Assembly: GCF_035083965.1 (NCBI RefSeq)
Contig: NC_089732.1
Location: 6,387,383-6,451,382, forward strand
Length of the DNA stretch: 64,000 nucleotides
Source of the DNA: Branchiostoma lanceolatum
Lineage: Eukaryota; Chordata; Leptocardii; Amphioxiformes; Branchiostomatidae
Direction: 5' to 3'
In this document: positions 25,301 through 37,300 of the stretch, in pieces
How positions within the stretch are numbered: position 1 is the first letter of the stretch
Layout: each line of letters opens with the position of its first letter
Translations under genes and position numbers: made by a program
The notes under the pieces: model-generated
Told to the model about the DNA's origin: nothing
Database searches by the model: none
Seen by the model: only the letters and a program-made list of their open reading frames with translations

Positions 25301-28300
25301 ATCAAACCCTACCCGAGTTAATCGCCTCCAAAGGTAACATATAAAAAGCCCACTGCAGTTCGAAGCAAGCCACCAGGGGGTCTAAACTTACATCACTTAC
25401 TCCCTGCCCCAAGAGCTGTACACCACTTAAAAATCGTTACCATAGCACTTGTATGAAATTTGACTACAAGCTTTCGGGGAATTTATAAAATTTCCTCATT
25501 TATTATGCAAATTATCGTCTTATTTGCATAACAAGCATTCAGTTATGTAAAGCATCACCGAAACTATCCACATGCCATGAATTATGATAATCCGTCAATC
25601 CCTGCTGGAGTTATTCGTCTCCAAATGTATTAACAAAAACGCCAACTGCAGTTCCAAACGAGCAGCTAGGGGGCCTTAATTCCCACCACTCACTTGCCGT
25701 CCCAGAAGCTATATACTACCAAAAAATCATGAACCTGACGCCTCCAGAAAATTTGGCCTCAAACGTTGAAGCTCCGCTGCAGTACCTCAAATACCCGATA
25801 GGAGGCCCATTATCGAACTTGACCTTCCTCTTTGACATCACTACCTATCCACGAAATATCATGCACAACCGCCAATAGCTCCTCGAGTTATGCTGGCGAC
25901 ATACAAACTCTCACACACACAAAGCCTGCTGCAGTTTTGTAGGAAAGCGCCAAATAAATCATTTTTAAACTTGACCTCCGATCCCACAATCTCTTCCAAA
26001 CTACCAAAAATCATTGAGATCCATCAACGTTTCCGTCACTTTTTTTGCCTACATACAAACACAGAAAAATTAAAAGTCCGCTGTAGTATTGTTGGAAAAC
26101 GCCAGGTAAACGATTTTTGAACTTGACCTTCCTTTGCACAACCACTACACACCTACCAAATATCATGAAGATCCATCAAAGGTTTCCCGAGTTATGCTCT
26201 TGACATACATACAGACCCACACAACAGCCGGCTCAACCGAAAACATAATCTACTCCGAGTTCCTCGTCGAAGATAATAAAGGGAATTATCCCGTTAACGC
26301 AACATGACTCCTGAAAAAGTGGTCAACAAATTGGTCTCTGTAAAATCATTTGGTATGATCTTTAATGTGCAATTTTATTTCAGAAACATGTTTTAAGGGC
26401 TTCGCCTTGAAATGTAAGTAAATTTTTCTCATTTCTGTACAGGGCAGGAGTGTCTTCCAAAGGAATGGAGATGTGAAAATGGAAGGTGCATCCAGGAAAA
26501 ATGGCGCTGTGATGGCGATAAGGACTGTCCCGATGGATCCGACGAGCAGGACTGTGGTTCGTGCCTTAAACCTTTTGTTCCAAAGATTATTTGAAGCTAA
26601 AGAAATCTACCCAGTCTAGCTGAACTTTCTTAAGATGATTCTCAAGTAAACAACATGGATCTTGGCGTTGAATGTGTTCTATGACGTACCAGTCTAATGT
26701 TACGCAGCTGCAATATTTCTTTATCGTAAGGATCGATGTTGTGACATAAGAATTGAAAACTAAATAGCCTTTTACAAAGCATTTTTTCCTGAAGACAGCT
26801 GGGTTAATTTTCCTAGTGTTCCTTATAATTTCCAAGCAGATTTATCGGTGGAATGACAGTATTATCAAAACGGGTACCAATAATACTGCTTTTGCCCTTT
26901 TTTAAGTGTTCCTTACACCCCTGTCCTGTAGAAACTCCGACGTGCAGTGAGACACAGTTCCGGTGCGGGGACGGCCGCTGTCTGCCCAGCAAGTGGCGCT
27001 GTGACGGGGACAACGACTGTGAAGACGGGTCCGATGAAACTGGCTGTGGTTCAAGCAGTCAGTCTCAGCCATGCGCACCGTTCGGTATGTACCACTGTTT
27101 ACTTCAAGTTCAAGTTCATTCCTCCGCAGTAGTTCACCTTGGTGATTTTACCCAGCCGGTCGCAAGACGCATATCGTCTTGTGATGAAGATAAGAAGTTT
27201 CTCATTGATATGCATATTAAAGTAAGCTTCGTCTGTTTACTTCGAATTCACGTTCATTCCTCTGTAGTTCACCTTGGTGATGTCAGTCATCCGATATCAA
27301 GCCGCACACTGTCTAGTGCTTACGATAGTTTCTCGATTAGTATACAAAAATCTGGTTGTCTGTTTACTTCAAGTTCAAGTTCTTCCGTCGCCCATAACGA
27401 CGGAGAAACTTGAACTTCACCTTGGTGGCACTAGACATCCAATTACGAGAGAGTGGTTACGATAAGCGAAGAAGTTTTTCCTTCAGGGAAACAACGTCAT
27501 GAATGATGAACCTTGTGATATCTTTAAAACTATTCAAGCTGACATGACGTTGCATGTCGTGATCATACCTGTGACTTTACAATATATTTGCACCGGAAAA
27601 CCTTGCACCTGGCTACTTACTAGTATTTGTAGAAAATTGACAACATTGAGGCGATATTCAATATGTTACATACCGTTGAGAATCACTGCACTTTTGACCA
27701 AAACTGCCCAAGTGTTTTCATATTCTACTTTTAGAATTCAATTGCGGGGACGGAGAATGCATACATGAGACCTGGGTTTGCGACGGAGACGGAGACTGCA
27801 GCAACATTGCGGACGAGACGGATTGCGCAGCAGAGCCCCCTACCTCCAAAGAGAAGGACTGCAGCGAAGGTTACTTCCGATGCGAACCGGATGGGTGCAT
27901 CTCCGAGGAGAGGATCTGCGATGGACAGGTCGACTGTGAAGATGCTTCAGATGAGGAAGACTGTGGTAGGCAACGTTTTTTTACTTGTTTGTTTGTTTGT
28001 GCGTTTCATAGTACAAGCATGTATAAGATCCTGAAACAAGTTTTAATTGAAATTGCCAATACAAGAAATTGGACTTACCCAAATTTTCGATTGTACAACA
28101 CCAGTCTTTGTCAAGGAATGAGCAATCCACCACTGAGATGACGTCACGTTATGCAGATAAGACACGTGACTCGGTGAGCAATGGATCATAAGTTGCAGAA
28201 AGTCTGTGGCGATCCCCGTCTCTATTGAGGGATGGTTGTAAGACCCTGATAAGTATAAGATATGTATAAGATCGTTGAGTTTCCTTGTGCAGTGCAGAAA

Positions 28301-31300
28301 AATCACATGATAAAGGTAACATCTTTGACGTATCCGGAGCAAAGTATGATTTACATGTTTATATGAATGATATATTTCATTCCTACAGGTGTAAATGAGT
28401 GTCTGGACAACAACGGTGGATGTGAGCACCTCTGTCAGAACCTTCGTGTCGGTTATACCTGTCGGTGTAAGGACGGTTTCCGTCTGCAGGACAACACAAC
28501 GTGTGTAGGTATGGTCAAGGCTCCCATCTTCTATTTACGCATATCATTGTTTCAGTGGTTCAACTTATTCGCCACATGTCACAGCTAGCAGGACATAAGG
28601 TATGCATTACCAACTCTGCTAGGGTTAGAGTGTAGGGCCGTCCGACATTCATTCATACGAATCCCTTACCATTTTTGCAGACCTTGATGAGTGTGCAACT
28701 CCTGGCTACTGCAGCCAGCTGTGCGAGAACGGGTTCGGCGTCTACAGCTGCAGCTGTCTGAGCGGGTACGACCTGCAGTCAGGTGGCAAATGTCTGGCAT
28801 CAGGTACACCAACGTATTGTGATGAGGTCGACATAATCTGTGCTCATAGAATTCGAATTCCATTTCTCTGTCTGAAGTCATTCATGCATTCTGGTACAGG
28901 AACAACTTTCATAAATCATATATCATATTTCCTAATATATGTATCTAAAAAGAGCATTGAAAATCCCAAAGGTCTCTTCCTAGCTGTCTGAAACCAGTTC
29001 TGTTACCATTCATATTCTATTCGAGTGTAAACCTGCCATTGCGAAATGTCTTCAATTTAGTCATAACTTAAACTTAATGATGCTTACCTGTTGTACTCCT
29101 TCCCTTCCAAGGAGAAGAGCCGTACCTGATCGTCTCCAACAGACGGGAAATCGTGAAGTTCAACGTCAGGTCCAGGTCCAAAACGGCCATCCTGACCCAG
29201 GACCTCCGCAGCGTCATTGCAGTTGACGTTGACGTCGTCAGGGGGAGGCTGTTCTGGACGGACGTCGGGACACAAAGAATCAAGAGGTGCCAGATTTGAT
29301 TCCTAAAGGACGCTCAGACTTAGCCTGAGTGTAATCCTATTTAGTTCCAGGCTCTACCTTCAAGGTATGGTGAAGGTAAAGCCTGGAACTAATCAGGATG
29401 ACACCCAGGCTAGTTCATACTTTACATAGTATTCAGTAATATCAAAATAAGATGCGTTAACTCTATAGAACACTAGTACTGGACGTCAGAGTTTCCAAAT
29501 ACGCAGTGCCACTTTTACTTGCTTGCTACCAATTTCTGTGGGAAAAAATAACACTTATTGTTTGTTTAAGTATTGCTAAAAAACGTTCAAAAGTAGGGGG
29601 TACTCGGATTTGAACCAAGGACCTCTCGATCTGCAGTCGAATGCTCTACCACTGAGCTATGCCCCCAACTGCGTATGAAAAATCTTGAAGTATCTCAATT
29701 CCATATTTTGTCGGAAATCTTGACATATACAATATTTGATACTGCATGATATGATATTTGGACGTTATCCACGAAAGTAGTGGTTACTTTCGTGGATAAC
29801 GTTCAAATATCATATGATGGCACCGACCAATAGACGTACCCCGTCTTACTTCCTTGTGTGAATAGCGCGTCACTTCCACCTGCTGATGCTAAAGAAGCGC
29901 CTGCCGACGACGTCCAAACTGTCTTCTCTACCGACGTCCTTGTGCCTGACGGCATCGCTGTGGACTGGGTGTACGGGCACGTGTACTGGACGGACACGGG
30001 TCTGGACAGGATCTCTGTGGGAACAATGGACGGAACCTGGCGCAAAACTCTGGTGGACACTGGCCTGCGGGAGCCGAGAGGGATCGTATTGGATCCTGAA
30101 GAGGGGTTGGACGATTTTCTTTCTTTTACTCCTCATATGTAACGTTGATATGCATACATTGAAAAATACCTCCTGCATTCAGCGTTGCAAACTTTGGGTT
30201 TGTTAGTGGGTAATATTAGTGGGTGATACACATTCACGTATGACCAAAAAGCTACTTTTCCCTTTACATCACAGAACCCATAAATTCTATAAAAAGTGGG
30301 ACTTTTCGTCTTCCACTGCCTCCAAAAAAAGTCAAACCCTGCTTGTCAAGATATAGCCAACAGTCGTATTTAGTAGTCTATCATACAATAAAGTCAGTCA
30401 CAGTTCACTGTCACATGTATGTTTTCCCTATATTTCTACAATGTATTTGCAATCAGCCCAAGGGCATGGACCTGCAATAAAACTTTCAATATTGATGGTC
30501 TATCATCATCATGGCTATTCAGCTGGCACACATATTGAACATAGATAAACATTATTTTCTTCCTAGTCTGATGTACTGGACGGACTGGGGGTCCGACCCT
30601 AAGATCGAGCGTGCCTGGATGGACGGGCAGCAGCGGGAGGTCATCGTGGGGGACAACATCACCTGGCCCAACGGACTGGCCATAGGTGAGAGGGATAATT
30701 TTTTTTGGAGCGAAACTCCATCAACTTTTTTTGTCTTCTATTCTAGCATTAGCAAAGGCTAATATGTTATGGAGGATTCGAACTGTTCGCCAACTCAGAA
30801 ATCTTCGACTGAATCGCTGTCCTCTTCAGCTATATGACCCAATCGCTTTGGACACGTGACTTTATGCACGTGTGACGTCAGCAGTGGGTCAAAGGTTGAT
30901 TGAAGTCGATATCACTCCCCGTCCCAGTTGAGAGAATGTTGGTTTCTCGAGTTTTTCAAATTCTACATAGTGTAATTCGCCAACTCAGATGAAATTTCAT
31001 GCTAAAGGCTAGTATGATTATCTTTTCATAGCATTGCACAATGTATGAATTCGTTCTTTTCTCACCAAAAGCTTTACAGGTCATTTTGCATCAATTAGTT
31101 TATTTCTTTTCTAGATTTCGTCAGCAGAAGGTTGTTCTGGTTGGATGGGAAGAAAGGTACAGTAGAAAGCAGCAACCTGCTGGGCGGAGACAGAATGGTC
31201 ATCATCCAACACCCAGCTTCACATCTGTTCGGTTTGGAGGTCTTCGAGGTAAAATACCCTTTCTGATGTTTCTAATCACTCGCTCAAAGTTTCGACATTT

Positions 31301-34300
31301 GCTTTATCCATTCAGCTCTTTGATAATGTTATCGTAACTCTATTTCAAAATCGTTTAAAAATTTATATCACATCGTGAAAACGTTCATGCAACGTAGCTG
31401 TTGGGTTGCAAAGAAAAATATTTATCTATGATAATGAAAGTACCCGTACAAAAGCAGCCTTTCTAGTGCTGAATTGGTGCATAGTTAACAATCACATGAT
31501 ACACATGGGCAACAGATACACATTTGCTCCACACTTGAGATAATATATGACTCATGAGTGCATGCCTTTATTTTGTGCTCATATGTGTGAGTGAATATTC
31601 CAAAACGCGGTTAAAAGTTCAACACTGACCTACCTATGAGTAGTAAAAGCAAGTTTCCGTCTGTACAGGACACCGTGTACTTCTCGGACTGGGAGATGTT
31701 TAGCCTGTACGGCGCCAGTAAGTTCAACGGCAGCGACAAACACGTGCTGAGCGACGACTTCTTCATGCCCATGGACGTCGCTGTTGTACATCCCCTCAAA
31801 CAGATAAAGGGTACAACTTGCACAATACATGATCTTAAATATAGGATAAACTCATGTATTCGATTCAGGTGAATATGTTATGTAGTATACAGGTGAATAA
31901 GTGGTGTATTATACAGGTGAATATATTGTGTGTTTCTTGTACAATGTTCAAGTACTTTTAAAATGATACATACATGTACTACTTTCTCTGTCTAATACTC
32001 AGCATGCAATTATCAGTATGTTTGTTGAACACACACCACTACAGTGAACTAGCCCCCTGCTGTAGTACTTGCATAACTGTGTGGCCCAAGGGCTATAGAT
32101 AGGGAGATGGGCGCCGCCCTATACACCGAAATGTGTTAGAAGAATTTCAACTTACTTAAGGTTTGCAACAATTTGTAAAGCTTCCTGACGTATGGTTAAC
32201 TGAAATAATGTCCCTGGGAATTATACAGGTTATGTAGAGAAATAAGACTAACACTTAAGTAACCGTAACTTTTTATTTCCATAATGCAGTCACGAACTAC
32301 TGTCTCGACCAATCAGGGAGGTCGTACTGTACACATCTTTGTCTTCCTGTGCCTCCAAAGGAAGGGCACAAAAACTACACGTGCGCATGCTCAGATGGCT
32401 ACTTGAAGGAAGAGGGAGAGTCGTGTACAACTTTAGAACAAGGTAAAAAAAATACACTCTTCTGGCAACTAATTCAGCTAGCAAAATAGATGATGGACTT
32501 GGGGTATCACTGTCCAACAAACATGGTCTGACATAGTATTTGAAATAAATTCATCTTGAAGAAAAATGGTATCGAAGAAAAATGCAGGGGGCACCCGGAT
32601 TTGAACCAGGGACCTCTCGATCTGCAGTCGAATGCTCTACCACTGAGCTATACCCCCAGTTGATTTCATAGTAATTCCAAGAGCAACGCAAATTCTGTAC
32701 GAGATCTAAAAAGTCGAAATGTGACCTTCTGAATTATGAAAAAATAATGTTAAAAGTAGGGGGCACCCGGATTTGAACCAGGGACCTCTCGATCTGCAGT
32801 CGAATGCTCTACCACTGAGCTATACCCACACCTGCTTTTACGCCAATCCATAGAGAGTCTACCTCTAGAAGTTGATAAAATCTAACATGAAATAAACTCA
32901 TTGGTTGATCATTGAGGGTTGATGTGGCACTTGTCAAACACCCTTAGTTTGACGCAACATGCTCCAGACAACATTGGTGAAGCCGAAATGGGAACTTGTA
33001 AAAGCAATTTAAAAATATTTGATTAAAAGTAAGGGGAACTTGAATTTGAACCAAGGACGTATAGATCTGCAGTCGAATGTTCTACTTCTGAGCTATGTCC
33101 CCAATCTGGTCGGGGAGGGGGGGGGGGAATCTTGAGGTGTTTTAATCATAAATCTTCTACGAATCCTGAGAAACAGAACATGTTAAGATTCTATATAAGA
33201 TATTACTTTAAGAGGGGAAAATCAATTAATTCATTCTACACAAAATTGCCCTTTGATCTTAATAACCTAGTGTTTTAAAAGAGGCCTACTATTCTCCTTG
33301 ATTATGTAAAACAAATAAATAAGTGTTGACATTTACTATGCATAATTTCTCTTTCTAAGAATTGGACGTCGAGATGAAAACGCCATCTGTACTTTTGGAG
33401 AAAATGACGTCAGCTGCGGTGCCTACAACAAGAACAGTCCCAATAACATCTAAAGCAGACACACCTACACCACCACCAACAACGCCAGCATCATCAATGG
33501 AGACGGTTGCCACCACGACAGTTCACTCTAACGGAGAGGTCGACTCGAACAAGTTGGAGGAAAGTCAGTTCAACACCACTGACGAGGACATAAACATCAT
33601 CCAAAGTAAGTGATCTTTTCAAGAATAAGAACCACTCTCGAAAAAGCCTAACTCAAAGTTATAACAGAAATCGGAAATTCCATGTTCATTCGGTTGTCGT
33701 ACTTCGATTTCAATTATGCTTGTTTCGAGTTCTCAGCTTTGTATTAGGTCCGTGATGTTTTGCATCGTTCTGCAACACTTTTCAGAGCACGGGGTTTTGT
33801 CTGACTCCACGGCGGGAGAGTCCTGCGGAGGCCCGGGGAGGTTCCTTTGTGCAGCAGGCAACTGTTTGGAAGGACGGGCCGTCTGTGATGGGACAACGGA
33901 CTGTGCTGACTGGGGCGACGAGGGACCGCTTGTTTGCAGTAAGAAAACTTCACACACAAAATTTTCTTGTTTTCTTTTTAACTCAGGAACACGGGATTTC
34001 CAACTCACTAACACATTTCCGTATCATCTTTCTTGTCAGATGAAGACGAATTCCTGCTAATTCCCAGCAGTACGGAGGTCCGGGCAGTCAGCATCAAAAC
34101 GGGCGGGCACAATGTCGTGGTGCCGCCCGAGGAAGGACGGAACATCATCACGGTGGACAGCGACGTGCAGACGGGAACCATCTACTGGTCGGACCAATTC
34201 CGAGGCATTTACAGGTTAGCATGATTTATTAACGAGACCCAAAAACTGTTAAAATCTCTTCTGGTTTAGAAGATTGGAGTGCCAAATAGGAATCTTTCAT

Positions 34301-37300
34301 ACTACATTTCATTATCTATGTATATTTCTCATGGCAATAGAAAACGTCATGAATTTATATGATACATTTTGTCGTCGTCTGTATTTGCAATTGTGCTTTT
34401 TAATTAAATTTCAGTGTACTTTCCTTTTCATTATTGAAACTTCTAAATGACCAACTGACCATGTTTCATTTCTTTTACATGGACACGCATTCGAAATTGA
34501 CTAAAAATGCCATTCTACCCTTGTAGTCATAAGGTGGGTTCTGAAGAACCTCCCAGAGGGATCTTTACGGGGAAGAACTCCACGTTTGACGGTCTGGCTG
34601 TTGACTGGATCCACCAGAACCTGTACTGGACGGAGACGATGGGTGAGGCCATCTGTGTCATGAACCTACAGAACGGGCGGTGGAGAACGCTCATCAAGGA
34701 AGATGTCAAGAGGCCGTTCGCTATTGCTTTGGACCCCATCGATGGGTAGGACATTGAATTGATCTCTAGAGCCCCCCTCTCACTGGACCCGCGGCGTCGC
34801 TGCGTCCTAAACTGGATTTGTGCTACCCTTGACTTTATAATGAGAATATCATTCAAAATGTACAAGTATATGTGACCAAAAAGACATCAAAACACACAAA
34901 GCCTAAAAAGATTCGTTTTTTGGTCCATGAAATTCGTTGAGTGCTTTGTCAATTCGAACGGCCACAGCGACGCCGCCAGCGTGCCGCGGGTCCAGTGAGA
35001 GGGGGCTTCAGCAAATGTGGGGTCCGGGTCGGTGTTTCATGCGTTTTGCTCGTCTTTTTAGTAGTTCTTGGGTATAGGCATAGGAATGAAACCGCAGGAG
35101 CCCTCCGTAAATAGTTTCATCAGATTGGTAAATCAATGGAACATAGTATTCTTATTTACACAACCTTATTTTTCTCTACAAGCGTTTTGACAGTCTGTGA
35201 CTTCCTCCGTGAGTATCACTGAAAAGTAAACTTGTCCTCCAATGCAATTGAAATTAAACTTGTCCTATTCCTACGCAAGAATCTTTCGTCATATCTCTCT
35301 CTTATGTACCTACATATCTGATCCAGTCTGTCCTTTATTGTATTACCTTATAAGGTGGGTGTACTTCGCGGATTGGGCCTACCCCGCAAGTATTGAGCGG
35401 GTCGGCATGGACGGATGGGAACGACGAGCTATCATCACCGAGCAGATCATCTGGCCCAGCGGGCTTGCCATTGGTGAGTCAATTTTACGGTTATCAGGGA
35501 ATCTCTTGTTCTATGAATTTTTCTAAATATTTCTTATACAAATCTGTAAGGGCCATGATCGCTCGTGAACTTGTCACGACCTAGCTGATGATGATGATGG
35601 TGATGAAATTTTTCACATGAACAGTATGACTGGTAGAAATGTTATAAATTCTTCTAATTCTTTAGAACTTCTCAGGCGACTGCAAATTAACAAACAAACA
35701 AACAAACAAACAAACAAGAACGATTTATCTTGAAAGTTCATCTGTGTTGGTAGAAGTCATTCTGGAACTGTATACTCGAAAATTTGGGTAAGTCCAATTT
35801 TTGCGTTGCAAATTACAGTTCAAACTTGTTCTTGAAGAAAGATTTGGTCAGGAAAATGTAACGTTAATATCAAAACGGTGCTTACGAAAAAAAAACCTTT
35901 CCGTTCCCCAGACTTTCACTCCAGAAAGCTGTTCTGGTCCGATGCTAAGATCGACAGTATCTGGTCCAGTGATATGGACGGGAAGAACCGACGCATCATC
36001 GTGGGCAGCCGGCGTCTGTCCAGACCTCTGGCACTGGACATCCTTCAGGTAAAGCCACTTCTCCTTTCTTTGGTGTAAATTTGGACGTAAACATACATAC
36101 CAAGCGGTTGAGAAGATTATACAAGGTGGTAATGTAGGATAGTATGAATATACGAATCAAAGACTCATACAAAAAATAGCTATGCTAAACAGTCTTGACC
36201 AATCAATCAATCAATCAATCAATCAGTCATCCTCGAGCTCGGGCATCATCCGCTGATGTATGGCGGCTGTAGACATCTCTCTCCATAATGTTCTGTTTTG
36301 GTACAGGACTCCCAGTTAACTCTAATGACCCCTCCCCCTTTAAGTGTGTGGAAGACTTGGTCCTCCCACCTTCCGCATGATCTTGCTTACTTGCTTATGT
36401 CGAGACCTTCCAGTCACGAGTCGAGATGGAAGCCCAAGTGTTTCGGTCCATGATCTGGACTCTCTAAATGAAACTTGATGTGTTTTTCTGGATGATTCGT
36501 GACCTAATAATATTTCTCATCAATTGCTACTTGCAGGACACGCTGTTCTGGATGGACTGGGACGTGGACTCTGTGAAGCGGGTTGATAAGAACACGGGCA
36601 AGCAGAAATCATTACTGTTAGTACAGACATTGGACAACCCGCTACACATGTTGGTCCACGCAGGTTGGAAACAACCCAAAGGTAAGTTTAGTTTTAGTAA
36701 ATCTGGAATCACAGAAATCATAAAACCAAAATTCTAGTCTCTTTGAAGACTTCCTCATCAAAACAATCATTTTTGATGAAAAAAATGATTTGTGTACAAA
36801 ACACTATGGAAAGAGTTGGATGGTAACTATTTTCCAAAACAAGAAAATGGCCTTACGAATTTTCGACCAGATTCCTAGCTTGGAGGCCAGACTATAGTCA
36901 GGGGCTACATAGACCAGTTCCTCGGCTCCAGGGGCAACATGTCCCCAACGATACGTTCCCTGTTTCCCCCCTAGGAAAGCCTTCAGCCTTTCCTGGCTAC
37001 AGTCTGGCTTTCCAGGGCTACATGTACATGACCTCTGGTCTTCTTCATGAAAACAAGCACATTCTTTTGTGCTGGAAAATAGTTTTAACCTTTTCCATAA
37101 TGCATACGGTTATTGTGATATCTTGCCATTTCGTGCCGTTTTATCTGAATTTGAATTTTTTTTTCGTTTCCTAGGGCAAAACCGTTGTGGTGAGAATAAT
37201 GGTGGTTGCTCGGATCTCTGTCTCCCCACTCCGAAACCGTTCAACAGCCGGAGAGACTTCAACTGCGCATGCGGGGAAGGGTTCATACTCGCAGACGACG

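Larger units (their letters stand above)
19519..27965 (+). other. LRP ligand-binding region: ten LDL-A repeats
   Basis: Exons 3-10 encode ten class A modules, recognised by six cysteines and an acidic SDE calcium motif (for example [30 protein letters not shown]). Modules 1, 2, 6 and 7 fill single exons with phase 1-1 borders; module 4 is split by the phase-2 intron after 21362, and module 9 by the intron after 27084. Between modules 4 and 5, exon 6 carries a Thr/Pro/Ser-rich insert of about 45 residues with many TTT and TST runs, likely O-glycosylated. LDLR and VLDLR have seven or eight modules here. Exon 7 has tandem acceptors (TAGCAG), so one Ala codon may be optional. Confidence 0.85.
28389..32442 (+). 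other. LRP EGF pair, first YWTD propeller and closing EGF
   Basis: Exon 11 encodes an EGF module ([11 protein letters not shown]), exon 12 a calcium-binding EGF ([11 protein letters not shown]). Exons 13-17 encode a six-bladed propeller with YWTD-type repeats LFWTDVG, VYWTDTG, MYWTDWG, LFWLDGK and VYFSDWE; exon 18 encodes the EGF that packs against it. In LDLR this unit mediates ligand release and recycling at low pH; here that role is inferred. Exon lengths 175, 240, 119, 134, 142, 153 with phases 1,2,2,1,0,1 mirror the second propeller. Confidence 0.85.
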
